64,000 nucleotides of DNA from Collinsella tanakaei (lineage in GTDB: Bacteria; Actinomycetota; Coriobacteriia; Coriobacteriales; Coriobacteriaceae). Position numbers and translations under genes: made by a program. Positions 8,852 through 17,973 of this stretch are shown one piece after another; within the stretch, counting starts at the first letter, position 1; each line of letters opens with the position of its first letter. The notes under the pieces were generated by a model, which saw only the letters and a list, made by a program, of their open reading frames with translations, was not told the DNA's origin and did no database searches. Location of the stretch: NCBI RefSeq assembly GCF_021531055.1, contig NZ_JADYTL010000001.1, forward strand, positions 62,001 to 126,000. The letters run 5' to 3'.

Positions 8852-9202
8852 CTAGAAGTTCGAGCCGTTCCAGCCGAAATGGGCGGTCGTGCGGTATTCG
8901 ACGTATATCCGTGCCGGATCGATGCCGAGCGCCTCGCTCACGGCAGGGGTGAGAAGGCCGGTCAGCTCCTCCCAGACCTCCGCTGCGATCTGGGTACGTG
9001 CGAAGACGCTCACCTCGACGAGCGCGCAGGGCTGCGTATCATCGCCGGCGAAAAACATCGGCGCCTGTTCGTCGAAGGTGCACATGAGCCACTGCTCGGA
9101 TTTGCCGGGGACGGTCGCTATGGCGTCGCCGAACGAGCGCTTGAGGGCGAGCTGCGCCTCGCGGGGTATGGCGGTGGAGGCGTGAACGCGGATGACGGGC
9201 AT
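8852..9202 (-). CDS. Macrophage-migration-inhibitory-factor-like tautomerase
   Basis: The 116-residue product begins MPVIRVHAS. Removal of Met would expose Pro1, the catalytic base of the MIF/tautomerase superfamily, and the length matches MIF. The central stretch with WLMCTF and the C-terminal YVEYRTTAHFGWNGSNF also fit MIF, including the terminal WNGSNF region. The start at 9202 has AAGGAG at ideal spacing and gives the conserved Met-Pro; the longer open frame is rejected. Bacterial MIF-like proteins are seen in several gut bacteria, but their role is unsettled. Confidence 0.87.
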   Translation of the reverse strand: MPVIRVHASTAIPREAQLALKRSFGDAIATVPGKSEQWLMCTFDEQAPMFFAGDDTQPCALVEVSVFARTQIAAEVWEELTGLLTPAVSEALGIDPARIYVEYRTTAHFGWNGSNF

Positions 9203-9233
9203 GGTTGCTCCTTGGGTACGCGAGGTGCGGGAT

Positions 9234-9719
9234 TTAGTCGACGACGGGGCCTTGGACGAACCATTCGAGGGCGCCGGCGACGCCGCTGTCGTCAAGATCG
9301 ATCGAGGCGATGCCGCCGGGTTTGAGCGCAAGGTCGACGCCGCTGATACGGCTGATGACGTTGTTCATGAACGGGATGTGACCGACCGCGATCAGGCAGT
9401 CGGCATCGGTCGCAGCGATCTGGGAGATGAAGGTGTCCTCATCCTGCTCCCACAGGCTGTCGACGAGCACGATGTCGTGGTCGCCTCCGAGCGTGCGATC
9501 GACCTCGTCGGCGGTTTGACGGGCGCGGACGGCAGGGCTCGACCAGATGGTCGCATGCGAGGCGCTGTGGGCGTCCAGCAGATAGAACGAGCGCATGAAG
9601 CCGTCGACCGAGGCGAGGACGGAACGGGCCGAATCGGTGAGCTCGCGATCGAAATCCGACTCGCCCGGGCCCGTGCCGCGCGCTTTGCCGTGGCGGACGA
9701 GGATGAGCTTCTTTACCAT
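9234..9719 (-). CDS. SixA-like histidine phosphatase
   Basis: This 161-residue member of the histidine (phosphoglycerate mutase-like) phosphatase superfamily starts MVKKLILVRHGKA. The RHG motif carries the phospho-accepting histidine. The second half contains the SSPAVRARQTAD region and the catalytic histidine in AVGHIPFM. Short proteins of this kind resemble SixA, which dephosphorylates phosphohistidine. I chose the ATG at 9719, which has AAAGG 9 bases upstream; the ATG at 9728 lies directly against that site. Confidence 0.82.
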   Translation of the reverse strand: MVKKLILVRHGKARGTGPGESDFDRELTDSARSVLASVDGFMRSFYLLDAHSASHATIWSSPAVRARQTADEVDRTLGGDHDIVLVDSLWEQDEDTFISQIAATDADCLIAVGHIPFMNNVISRISGVDLALKPGGIASIDLDDSGVAGALEWFVQGPVVD

Positions 9720-9975
9720 GGTGACCATCCTTTACGACGGGGGCATCTGACTCATGATTCTACCCGAGCTCCGCGCGTATGGAGCGAATTCGTATCCGAT
9801 GATCGCGATGGGTTTTGCCGGCGGCCATCGGCGCGTGCATGTCTGCGCGATACCGTCCGCCCCCTGCAACATGTGGAACGTCGAGATGATGAGGACACGT
9901 CCCGTCCGGCGATGTAGAATACGATAATGATTGCTCCCGTGGACGATGCCTCGCGCATCTAGGAAGGAGACCATC

Positions 9976-10329
9976 GTGTCTGAGATCATCACCGGCAGCC
10001 TGAGCGTCTCCAACGACGTCATCGCCGATATCGCCGGGTATGCTGCGCTTTCGTGTTACGGCGTGGTCGGTATGGCCGAGCAGCAGCAGGGCGTCGAGTC
10101 CGTGCGTCTGCTTCCCGGCCAGCGTCTGCGCAAGGGCGTTCTCGTATCCTCCACCGAGGACGGACTCAAGCTCGACCTCCATATCGTGATCGAGAGCGGT
10201 GTCAACATGAAGTCCGTCTGCGAGAACCTCGCGAGCGCGGTGTCGTTCGCACTCGCCGAGATCGCGCAGATCGATCCCTCGCATCTCAAGATCGCCATCC
10301 ACATCGACGCGCTCAAGTCGCGCGGCTAG
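9976..10329 (+). CDS. Asp23/Gls24-family envelope-stress protein (YloU-like)
   Basis: This 117-residue alpha/beta protein has the Asp23 core (ITGSLSVSNDVIADIAGYAA, then LDLHIVIESGVNMKSVCENL). The start is the GTG at 9976, preceded by GGAAGGAGA. It sits immediately before a FakA-like kinase gene, the same order as yloU-yloV in Firmicutes. The pair is so widely conserved that a shared function in lipid or envelope homeostasis is likely. A second Asp23 gene lies at 60494. Confidence 0.87.
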   Translation: MSEIITGSLSVSNDVIADIAGYAALSCYGVVGMAEQQQGVESVRLLPGQRLRKGVLVSSTEDGLKLDLHIVIESGVNMKSVCENLASAVSFALAEIAQIDPSHLKIAIHIDALKSRG

Positions 10330-10360
10330 GCACCGTATCGAGTTTTGGAGTTAAGAGAAG

Positions 10361-12019
10361 ATGATCGCGAAAACCATCCGCACGTGCTTCCCGATCGCGG
10401 CTAAGGCAGTTGCCGACAAGGCGGAGGACATCAACAAGCTCAACGTGTTCCCCGTCCCCGACGGAGACACCGGCACGAACATGTCGCTCACGCTCGCCTC
10501 GGTGGTCAAGGAGCTCACCTCGCTGTCCGCCGACGCCGACATGGAGGCCATCGCCGGCGCCATCACGCACGGCTCGCTCATGGGCGCCCGCGGCAACTCC
10601 GGCGTCATCACCTCGCAGATCCTGCGCGGCGCCGCCGAGGGCCTTATCGGCGCCTCCTCGCCCACGACGAGCGCCGACGTGGCCGCCGCCCTGCGCCGCT
10701 CCGTGAAGGTCGCGTTCCAGGCCGTCCGCAAGCCCGTCGAGGGCACGATCCTCACCGTCTTGCGCGATATCTCCACCAAGGCAGACGAGTGCGAGAAGAA
10801 GAAGCTCGCCCTCGACGAGACCCTCGACGCCATCGTCGTGGAGGCCTACCAGTCGGTGGCGCGTACTCCGGACCTGCTCCCCGTGCTCAAGGAGAACGGT
10901 GTGGTGGACTCCGGCGCCTTCGGTTTCGCGATCTTCCTCGAGAACTTCGTCGCCGCGGCGCTCGGTCGTACCTCGCAGGTCGAGGACATCGCCACCACCT
11001 TCGACGCCTCCTCCGCGCGCGAGGGCGCGCTCGGTCGCGTCGAGATCGAGGCGAACGACGACTGGGAGGGTTCCGAGTTCAGGTACTGCAACGAGTTCCT
11101 CTTCAAGGCCGAGAAGCGCTTCGATGAGGACGAATGCCTGAAGTTCCTCGCCTCGATGGGCGACTGCGAGCTGCTCGTCGGCGCCTATCCGGACTACAAG
11201 ATCCACGTCCACTCCAACACCCCCAACCTCGTGCTCGAGCACATGCTCCAGTTCGGCCAGGTCTATGAGGTGTTCATCCACAACATGGACATGGAGTCCC
11301 ATGAGCGCACCGCCAAGATCCACGCCGACCAGGAGGCGGCGGCCGAGCCCGCCAAGCCTCTCGGCTTCGTCGCGGTGGCCGCCGGTTCGGGCGAGGGCGA
11401 GATCCTCACCTCCATGGGCGTCGACGTGATCGTGTCCGGCGGTCAGACCATGAACCCCTCGACGGCCGACCTGCTCGCCGCCGTCGAGCAGGTGAACGCC
11501 GAGGCCGTCATCATCTTGCCCAACAACGGCAACATCCGCATGGCCGCCGAGGCCGCCGCTTCGGCCTGCACCGACAAGCAGGTCCTCGTCGTTCCCACCA
11601 AGACGGTCCCGCAGGCGTTTTCCGCCCTGTTCGCCGTCATGCCCGAGACGCCTGCCGATGAGGTCGCCGAGGCCATGGCCGAGGCGGCCGCGGAAGTCCG
11701 CGACGGCGAGGTCACGACCGCGGTGCGCGACAGCTCCGCCGCGGATGGCAGCCCCATCCACGCGGGCGACGTGATGGGCATCATCTCCGGTTCCATCGAC
11801 GTCGTCGGCAGCGACGTCAAGCAGGTCACGCTCGACTGCATCAACCGCATGCAGGATGAGGAGGAGGGCGATACGCTCACCATCCTGGCCGGCTCCGACA
11901 TGGACGACGAGGCCTTCGAGGACCTCATCGCCGCGATCGAGGAGGCCCAGCCCGACCTCGAGATCGATTCGCACCGCGGCGAGCAGCCCCTGTACCCGGT
12001 GATCTTCTCCATCGAGTAG
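10361..12019 (+). CDS. DAK/DhaL-domain fatty-acid kinase catalytic subunit (FakA/YloV-like)
   Basis: The protein has 552 residues. The N-terminal DhaL domain carries the ATP/Mg site NVFPVPDGDTGTNM (28-41; Asp34 and Asp36 bind metal) and a second motif, GARGNSGVI. The middle and C-terminal DAK-related parts match FakA. With a DegV/FakB carrier, such kinases phosphorylate exogenous fatty acids to acyl-phosphate, the substrate that PlsX and PlsY use. No fakB gene is in the window, but plsX is 5 kb downstream. It lies 31 bases after the Asp23 gene and just ahead of recG. Confidence 0.9.
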   Translation: MIAKTIRTCFPIAAKAVADKAEDINKLNVFPVPDGDTGTNMSLTLASVVKELTSLSADADMEAIAGAITHGSLMGARGNSGVITSQILRGAAEGLIGASSPTTSADVAAALRRSVKVAFQAVRKPVEGTILTVLRDISTKADECEKKKLALDETLDAIVVEAYQSVARTPDLLPVLKENGVVDSGAFGFAIFLENFVAAALGRTSQVEDIATTFDASSAREGALGRVEIEANDDWEGSEFRYCNEFLFKAEKRFDEDECLKFLASMGDCELLVGAYPDYKIHVHSNTPNLVLEHMLQFGQVYEVFIHNMDMESHERTAKIHADQEAAAEPAKPLGFVAVAAGSGEGEILTSMGVDVIVSGGQTMNPSTADLLAAVEQVNAEAVIILPNNGNIRMAAEAAASACTDKQVLVVPTKTVPQAFSALFAVMPETPADEVAEAMAEAAAEVRDGEVTTAVRDSSAADGSPIHAGDVMGIISGSIDVVGSDVKQVTLDCINRMQDEEEGDTLTILAGSDMDDEAFEDLIAAIEEAQPDLEIDSHRGEQPLYPVIFSIE

Positions 12020-12023
12020 CGTC

Positions 12024-14207
12024 GTGCCCGCAGCGTGCAACATCACCGCGCCGCGGGTATCCTCGCGTCTGGCGAGGATGTCGCTGCTCGCCCAGGATAT
12101 CGCTCGACTCAAATACGTTTCGGGTGCCCGCGAGGAGGCCCTCCGACGTCTCGGTATCGAGACCGTGGAGGACCTCCTCTGCCATATCCCGCGCCGGTAC
12201 CTTGATTTCAGCCATGCCTACACGATCGAGGCCGCCCCGCTCGGGAGCGTCTGCACGATCGTGGCGACCGTTGACCGCGTGCGCGAGAAGCGCCCGCGTC
12301 CCCGTATGGTCGTGACCGAGGTGAGCCTCGTCGATTCGACGGGCGTCATGCAGGTCGCCTTCTTCAAGCAGCCGTGGATCTCGCGCGATCTGGCCGTCGG
12401 GGATCGATTGGCGGTCATGGGGACCGTGGAGTTCGCCTACGGGTTCAAGCAGATGAGCTCGCCGCATTTCGAGAAGCTCGACCGAGGTGCCGCCACCGGC
12501 TCGATCCTGCCGGTGCATCCGGTGGGCGAGGGTATCAGCCAGGCGTGGATGCGCCGTATCGTCTCGGGTGCGCTCGAGACGGTGGCGTCCGTTCCCGATC
12601 CGCTGCCGGCGCGCCTTCGCGTCCGTCGCGGTCTCATGAGCTTCGCTCGCTCGCTTCGCGCGATCCATTTCCCCTCTACGATGGGGGAGCGCGACTTCGC
12701 GCGTCGGCGTTTGGCCTACGATGAGACGCTGCTGTTGCAGCTCGCGCTGCGCCTGCGCAACGACGCCAATCTGCTCGACGTGGCGCCCATCGCCCACGTG
12801 GTCGGTCCCCATGTCGAGGCGATGCGCGCGGCGCTGCCCTTCGCCCTCACCGACGAGCAGGCCCATGCCGTCGACGATATCTTGGGCGATCTCGCATGCG
12901 GCGAGCGGGTGATGAACCGCTTGCTGCTCGGCGATGTGGGTACGGGCAAGACCGCGGTCGCCTTGGTCGCGCTCGCCGCCGTCGCCGACACGGGGACGCA
13001 GGCGTGCGTCATGGCGCCCACCGGCGTGCTCGCACAGCAGTACGCGGTCAAATGCATCCCCCTGCTCGCCGAGGCGGGAATCCGCGCCGCGCTGCTCACC
13101 GGTTCCACGCCCGCCTCCGAGCGCGCGGGCATCGTCGAGGACGTCGCATCCGGTGCCATCGACGTGTTGTTCGGCACCCATGCGGTCCTTTCCGACGATG
13201 TGACGTTCCGCCGCCTGTCGTTCGTGGTGATCGACGAGCAGCACCGCTTCGGCGTGGGGCAGCGCAACGCGTTGCGCGCCAAAGGCCCCGGGGCCGACCT
13301 GCTCGTGATGAGCGCCACGCCCATTCCCCGCACCCTCGCGTTGTCCGTCTACGGAGACCTCGAGACGAGTATCATCCGGCACCGTCCCGTCGAAGGGGCG
13401 GGGATCAGCACGCGCGTGCTCGACGAGGCGAACCACGACATCGCCTACGGCGCGATCCGCGATGCCGTGGCGGCAGGACAGCGAGCCTATGTGATCTGCC
13501 CGCTCGTCAGCGAGCAGGACGATCCCGACGAGCTCGAGGACGTCGTCGGTACCGAGGATGACGAGCAGGGACGCGCCCGTGCGCTGCCGGAGCTCCATGC
13601 CGTCGAGACCGAGGTCGAGCGCATCGCCCGCATCTTTCCCGAGGCGACCGTCGCGGCCCTTCACGGCAGGCTTTCCGCGGCGGAGAAGGATCGTGTGATC
13701 GACGGGTTCCGCACGGGCTCGATCGACATCCTCGTCTCGACGACCGTCGTCGAGGTCGGCGTGGACGTGCCCGATGCGACCGTCATGCTGATCGAGAACG
13801 GCGAACGATTCGGACTGGCGACGCTCCATCAGCTCCGCGGCCGCGTGGGGCGCGGTTCGCTGCCCGGTACGTGCTTCGTCATCTCCCGCGGTGCGGGTGG
13901 GTCCAAGCGCACCGTCGCGACGGACCGCTTGGAAGCGCTCGAGAAGACCGACGACGGGTTCGCCTTGGCCGAGATGGACCTCAGGCTCCGTCACGAGGGC
14001 GAGATCTTGGGCCTGCGCCAACACGGCGGGGTCACGCTGCGTTTCGTCGATCTGGATGCCGACGCCGACCTCATCGAGGCAGCGCATATGGATGCCGTCG
14101 AACTTTTGCGGTATGCTCCCACGCTGAACGCGACGGCGACTCTGCCGTTGCGCCACCGTGTGATCGAGCGCTACGGCGATATCTTCAAGGAGGTCAGTGG
14201 GGGATGA
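12024..14207 (+). CDS. recG: ATP-dependent DNA helicase RecG
   Basis: RecG remodels stalled replication forks and Holliday junctions. The protein shows an N-terminal wedge domain (ETVEDLLCHIPRRYLD), then helicase motifs Walker A GDVGTGKTA, DEQH box IDEQHRFG, motif III MSATPIPRT, and the C-terminal QLRGRVGRG and TRG-region motifs. The GTG at 12024 gives 727 residues; an ATG at 12078 gives 709 and fits the usual N-terminus better, though neither has a strong ribosome site. Its stop overlaps rsmD by 4 bases. Confidence 0.95.
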   Translation: MPAACNITAPRVSSRLARMSLLAQDIARLKYVSGAREEALRRLGIETVEDLLCHIPRRYLDFSHAYTIEAAPLGSVCTIVATVDRVREKRPRPRMVVTEVSLVDSTGVMQVAFFKQPWISRDLAVGDRLAVMGTVEFAYGFKQMSSPHFEKLDRGAATGSILPVHPVGEGISQAWMRRIVSGALETVASVPDPLPARLRVRRGLMSFARSLRAIHFPSTMGERDFARRRLAYDETLLLQLALRLRNDANLLDVAPIAHVVGPHVEAMRAALPFALTDEQAHAVDDILGDLACGERVMNRLLLGDVGTGKTAVALVALAAVADTGTQACVMAPTGVLAQQYAVKCIPLLAEAGIRAALLTGSTPASERAGIVEDVASGAIDVLFGTHAVLSDDVTFRRLSFVVIDEQHRFGVGQRNALRAKGPGADLLVMSATPIPRTLALSVYGDLETSIIRHRPVEGAGISTRVLDEANHDIAYGAIRDAVAAGQRAYVICPLVSEQDDPDELEDVVGTEDDEQGRARALPELHAVETEVERIARIFPEATVAALHGRLSAAEKDRVIDGFRTGSIDILVSTTVVEVGVDVPDATVMLIENGERFGLATLHQLRGRVGRGSLPGTCFVISRGAGGSKRTVATDRLEALEKTDDGFALAEMDLRLRHEGEILGLRQHGGVTLRFVDLDADADLIEAAHMDAVELLRYAPTLNATATLPLRHRVIERYGDIFKEVSGG

Positions 14208-14776
14208 GGATCGTTGCGGGTATGTGGCGAGGACGCCGCATCGGCGAGCCCACGGGTCGCGCCGTGACGCGGCCGACCACCGATCGGGTGCGCGAGGCCA
14301 TGGCATCCATGGTCGCATCGGCGCGCGACGAGGGCATCGAGGGCGCGGTCGTGCTCGACGCGTTCGCCGGATCCGGTGCGCTCGGCATCGAGATGCTCTC
14401 GCGCGGCGCCTCCTTCGCGTCGTTTTTCGACATCGACCGCGGTGCGGCGGCACTCGTGCGCAAAAACCTCGAGCAGCTGGGATGCGCGCGCGACCGCTAT
14501 CGCGTGACCTGCGGCGACGTGATAGCGCATGCCGAGCGCGGGCGCGTTGCGGGCGGCCCGTTCGACGTCGTGTTCATCGATGCCCCGTACGCCTTGGGAG
14601 CCGAGCCCGCCGAGTCGCTGCTCTCCGCACTTGCCGCGACCGGTCAGCTGTCGCCCGACGCCATCGCGATCGTCGAGCACGCCGCCGAGGACGCGGGCGC
14701 CCGACCCGACGGTTTCACCGTCGTCCGCGAGAAACGCTACGGGTCGATCGCCGTCGACCTTTTGCGCATGAACTAG
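14204..14776 (+). CDS. rsmD: 16S rRNA (guanine-966-N2)-methyltransferase RsmD
   Basis: This 190-residue Rossmann-fold methylase has the SAM-binding motif DAFAGSGALGIEML and the catalytic IDAPY (the family's DPPY-type motif with Ala in place of one Pro). RsmD methylates G966 of 16S rRNA during 30S assembly. The ATG at 14204 overlaps the recG stop (ATGA) and is preceded by AAGGAGGT. The rsmD-coaD order is common in Gram-positive bacteria. Confidence 0.92.
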   Translation: MRIVAGMWRGRRIGEPTGRAVTRPTTDRVREAMASMVASARDEGIEGAVVLDAFAGSGALGIEMLSRGASFASFFDIDRGAAALVRKNLEQLGCARDRYRVTCGDVIAHAERGRVAGGPFDVVFIDAPYALGAEPAESLLSALAATGQLSPDAIAIVEHAAEDAGARPDGFTVVREKRYGSIAVDLLRMN

Positions 14777-14809
14777 CAGTCCCATCCGTTTCGATCAGAA
14801 AGCGATCCC

Positions 14810-15307
14810 ATGCAGGCAATCATCGAGCATGCGCTCGTACCCGGTACGTTCGACCCCATCACCTTCGGCCATATCGACGTGGTGACGCGTGCGCGTCGCC
14901 TGTTCCCGCGCGTCACCGTCGCCGTCGCCGCCTCCATCGGCAAGAACGGTTCCGGCCCCACGTTCAGTCTCGAGGAGCGCGTGGCGCTCGCCAGCGAGGC
15001 GCTCGCAGGCATCGAGGGCGTCGAGGTCCGGCCGTTTCGCGGCCTGCTCGTCGATTTCGCCCGCGAGGTCGGTGCCGGCGCGTTGGTCAAGGGCCTGCGC
15101 GCCATGACGGATTTCGAATACGAGCTCCAACAGGCCGACCTCAACTATCGTTTGGATTCCGACCTCGAGTCGATCTTCGTTATGAGCGCGCCCCAGTACG
15201 GCTACATCTCCTCCTCGGTCGTGCGGCAGATCGCCTCGTTCGGCGGGGACGTGAGCTCGCTGGTGCCCCAAAACGTCCAAGCGGCCCTGCGTGAGCACTT
15301 CAAGTAA
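14810..15307 (+). CDS. coaD: Phosphopantetheine adenylyltransferase
   Basis: This 165-residue enzyme converts 4'-phosphopantetheine and ATP to dephospho-CoA, the fourth step of coenzyme A synthesis. The nucleotidyltransferase motif appears as PGTFDPITFGH near residue 11, with the HxGH-type signature as T-F-G-H. The second motif is ISSSVVR (ISSS) near residue 128. It follows rsmD by 33 bases. Coenzyme A supply fits the nearby acyl carrier protein and phospholipid genes. Confidence 0.95.
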   Translation: MQAIIEHALVPGTFDPITFGHIDVVTRARRLFPRVTVAVAASIGKNGSGPTFSLEERVALASEALAGIEGVEVRPFRGLLVDFAREVGAGALVKGLRAMTDFEYELQQADLNYRLDSDLESIFVMSAPQYGYISSSVVRQIASFGGDVSSLVPQNVQAALREHFK

Positions 15308-15392
15308 GGAACACAAAGGTGCGCGCCTGTCCGGCAATCTGCGCGCATGTGGTACTATTACCTGTTGACAGCAGCCAACGGAAGGAGACTTG

Positions 15393-15890
15393 ATGGCTGG
15401 CGACAACTTTCCCGGCGAGAGGATCGAGAGCCTTGTCGATGAGCTTGAGGGCATCATCGACGAAGCCAAGCCTCCCTTCGGCAAATCCGCTCAGTTCAAA
15501 GTCATCGAGACCGAGGTGTTCTACAACATCCTCGATGAGATTCGCATGAGCTATCCCGAGGAGTGGCAAAAATCCCGCCGCATCCTCAAGGAGCGCGACG
15601 AGCTTATGGCCAGCGCCACGGCGCAGGCCGATTCCATCATCGCCGATGCGCAGCAGCAGGCGCTGACCATTGCCGGCGAGCAGGAGATCGTGCGTCTGGC
15701 CCAGCAGCAGGCCGACGATATCCGCGAGCGCGCGCAGCAGTACGAGCGCGAGACCCGCTATGCCGCCGAGGACTACGCCGAGCAGGTGTTCACCCATCTC
15801 GAGGAGAACCTCAAGTCGCTCACGTCCACGGTCGCGCGCTGCCGCCAGCAGCTCAACGAGGGTTCCAGCGCCCAGAACGGCTCCTGGTAA
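15393..15890 (+). CDS. Coiled-coil protein, DivIVA- or ATP-synthase-b-like
   Basis: This 165-residue, mostly helical, highly charged protein has a central Ala/Gln/Glu-rich coiled coil (about residues 68-135). Its order between coaD and the DUF177 gene is seen in related Gram-positives, where the product is usually annotated as a cell-division-initiation or ATP-synthase-b-like protein. I see no catalytic motif. The start is the ATG at 15393 after GAAGGAG. Its stop overlaps the next start by one base (TAATG), so they are coupled. Confidence 0.7.
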   Translation: MAGDNFPGERIESLVDELEGIIDEAKPPFGKSAQFKVIETEVFYNILDEIRMSYPEEWQKSRRILKERDELMASATAQADSIIADAQQQALTIAGEQEIVRLAQQQADDIRERAQQYERETRYAAEDYAEQVFTHLEENLKSLTSTVARCRQQLNEGSSAQNGSW

Positions 15891-16456
15891 TGGAGGGGAT
15901 CCAGCCCGTCGTCATCGACCTGACCGATCGCTTGGAGAATCCCGGCGATTCCTTCTCCCTGACCGGTCGCGTCGATATCGATACCTATTCCACCGGCGAG
16001 AAGAGCTTCTCGCTTGCCGACGGCGTGGGCTATGACGTGGTGCTTACCAATGCCGGTGACGGCATCCTGGTGACCGGTCTTGTCCGCGCGGCGGCCGAGG
16101 GGGCCTGCGACCGGTGCCTGGAGCCGGCGCACTTCGATATCGCCGGCGAGATCGAGGAGTACTACCTGTTCGAGGAGCCCGAGGACGCCGAGGAATACGA
16201 GGACGGCTTCGAGCTCGTCACGCCCGAGCACACGGTCGACCTATCCGGCGCCATCTGGGACGCCATGGTCATGGACACCCCGTTCGTCGTGCTGTGCCGC
16301 CCCGATTGCGCGGGTCTGTGCCCGACGTGCGGCGCGAATCTGAACGAAGGACCCTGCGGTTGCGCCGAGGCCGCCGAGCAGGCGTGGGTCGACGGCGACG
16401 ACAACCCCTTCGCCGCCCTGCGCAACCTCAAGCTCGGGGACGATGGCGACGCCTGA
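15890..16456 (+). CDS. YceD/DUF177 family protein (23S rRNA accumulation, cysteine-rich)
   Basis: The product has 188 residues. The C-terminal half contains the conserved cysteine cluster of DUF177: CDRCLEP, then CRPDCAGLCPTCG and a final CGC, likely a zinc site. Members are encoded beside rpmF and are needed for normal 23S rRNA levels in several bacteria. The start overlaps the previous stop; rpmF follows after about 110 bases. The acidic stretch between the two cysteine groups is ordinary for the family. Confidence 0.87.
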   Translation: MEGIQPVVIDLTDRLENPGDSFSLTGRVDIDTYSTGEKSFSLADGVGYDVVLTNAGDGILVTGLVRAAAEGACDRCLEPAHFDIAGEIEEYYLFEEPEDAEEYEDGFELVTPEHTVDLSGAIWDAMVMDTPFVVLCRPDCAGLCPTCGANLNEGPCGCAEAAEQAWVDGDDNPFAALRNLKLGDDGDA

Positions 16457-16567
16457 TCGCCTGCAGCGCGTGTGGAGATTGTAAACATCTGGACACGGGC
16501 GCGTTCTATGCTAATATCGCTACTTGCGCGTAATCGTGCCAGGACACAGTCATAAAGAGAGGTTATC

Positions 16568-16747
16568 ATGCCAGTACCTAAGCAAAAGAAGGGCCGCGGA
16601 GCCACTCACACCCGTCGTTCCGCCAACATGAAGATCGATGCGCCCTCCCGCTCCGTTTGCCCTCGTTGCGGTGCCGTCAAGCTTCCGCATCACGTTTGCC
16701 CCAACTGCGGCTACTACAAGGATCGCGAGGTCATCGTCACCGAGTAA
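16568..16747 (+). CDS. rpmF: 50S ribosomal protein L32
   Basis: This 59-residue protein begins MPVPKQKKGRGATHTRR, the usual basic L32 opening. It has two CxxC pairs (CPRC and CPNC) for zinc, so this is the zinc-binding C+ paralog type. AGAGAGG precedes the ATG. It sits between the YceD gene and plsX, the conserved rpmF position. Confidence 0.97.
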   Translation: MPVPKQKKGRGATHTRRSANMKIDAPSRSVCPRCGAVKLPHHVCPNCGYYKDREVIVTE

Positions 16748-16809
16748 CTCGGTGTCTTGCCTCTTCGATCGCGCATGTGTCTATGGCAGCGTGAGAGACA
16801 TGGAACCGT

Positions 16810-16838
16810 ATGGCCGGCTCGCAGAGTCGGCCATTTGT
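16810..16838 (+). terminator. Terminator-like hairpin between rpmF and plsX
   Basis: ATGGCCG at 16810-16816 pairs with CGGCCAT at 16828-16834. CTC/GAG extends the stem inward through a G-T wobble, leaving a three-base loop, and TTTGTCGTT follows. It may partly end rpmF transcription and lower read-through into plsX. Confidence 0.55.
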
Positions 16839-16856
16839 CGTTAAGGGGGTATTCCC

Positions 16857-17879
16857 GTGAAGAAGGTACGTATCGCCGTCGACGTGGTCGGCGGTGACGA
16901 GGAGCCCAAGGTCGTCCTCGACGGTATCGATGCCGCGCTTGCCGCCGACGCGGAGCTGGAGGTGCTCGCCGTCGGTCCCGCCGATATCGTCGAGCCCTTC
17001 GCCGCCGAGCGCGACCGCGTCGAGGCGCTGGTCGCACCGGATGTCATCACGATGGAGGACGATCCGATCCAGGCCGTGATGCATAAGCGCAAGTCCTCGA
17101 TCGTGCTCGCGTGCCGTGCCGTCAAGAAGGGCGAGGCCGACGGCTTCTTCTCCGCGGGCTCCACCGGTGCCATGACGGCGGCGGCGACCGCGTACGTGAC
17201 GCCGTTCAAGTACCTCAACGAGGCGGGCGAGAAACGCCCGATCCGTCCCTGCATCGTGAGCGAGATCCCCAATCGTGCGGACGGCTTCACGGTCTTGGCC
17301 GACATGGGTGCCAATCCCGATATCGATGCCGACGACATGGTGCGCTTCGGGCAGATGGCCTGCACGTACGCCCGCGTGGTCTGCGGTATCGCCAACCCGC
17401 GCGTCGGCCTGCTGTCCAACGGCTCCGAGGACACCAAGGGCTCGCACTTCACCAAGGAGTGCTTCCCGCTCATGCGCGACAACGTCAAGGGCTTCGTCGG
17501 CAACTGCGAGGGTACCGATCTCACCTCCGGAGACTTCGACGTCGTCGTCTGCGACGGCTTCTCGGGCAACATCGCGCTCAAGGCGACCGAGGGCGCGGCC
17601 AAGCTGCTGCTCCACGAGCTCAAGCGCGTGCTGCTCTCCTCGACGTCCGGCAAGATCGCCGGCCTGCTCGTCAAGCGCGGCCTCAAGTCCATCCAGGCCC
17701 GCCTTTCGGGCGATGCGCGTGGCGGTGCGGTGCTGCTCGGCCTGCGCGGCGTCGTCGTGATCGGTCACGGCGCCACGAGCGTCGAGGCCGTCAAGAACGG
17801 CACCCTCGCCGCCGCCAGCGCGGTACGCGGCAATCTCGTGGAGATGCTCGCCGCTTCCATGGATAACATCGTCCGCTAG
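16857..17879 (+). CDS. plsX: Phosphate acyltransferase PlsX
   Basis: PlsX converts acyl-ACP to acyl-phosphate for phospholipid synthesis. The 340-residue protein begins with a variant of the family opening (VDVVGGDEEP instead of the usual VDAMGGDHAP). It contains the characteristic GFFSAGSTGAMTAA and VCDGFSGNIALKATEG motifs. The start is the GTG at 16857 after AAGGGGGT. The rpmF-plsX-acpP-rnc order is the classical lipid cluster, minus fabD, fabG and fabH. Confidence 0.93.
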   Translation: MKKVRIAVDVVGGDEEPKVVLDGIDAALAADAELEVLAVGPADIVEPFAAERDRVEALVAPDVITMEDDPIQAVMHKRKSSIVLACRAVKKGEADGFFSAGSTGAMTAAATAYVTPFKYLNEAGEKRPIRPCIVSEIPNRADGFTVLADMGANPDIDADDMVRFGQMACTYARVVCGIANPRVGLLSNGSEDTKGSHFTKECFPLMRDNVKGFVGNCEGTDLTSGDFDVVVCDGFSGNIALKATEGAAKLLLHELKRVLLSSTSGKIAGLLVKRGLKSIQARLSGDARGGAVLLGLRGVVVIGHGATSVEAVKNGTLAAASAVRGNLVEMLAASMDNIVR

Positions 17880-17912
17880 CGCGCCGGCGCCTGCGGCCGT
17901 GCGGTATGCGGG

Positions 17913-17918
17913 TACAAT
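17913..17918 (+). promoter_or_regulatory. Putative -10 element ahead of acpP
   Basis: TACAAT lies 56 bases before the acpP start in the plsX-acpP gap. The same hexamer occurs before thyA and the ileS leader. No convincing -35 is visible, so confidence is low. Confidence 0.35.
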
Positions 17919-17973
17919 CAGACGCAGGGTATCCGGCGCAGGGTCGCGCCGGGTTTCATGAAAGGAGCGCGCG

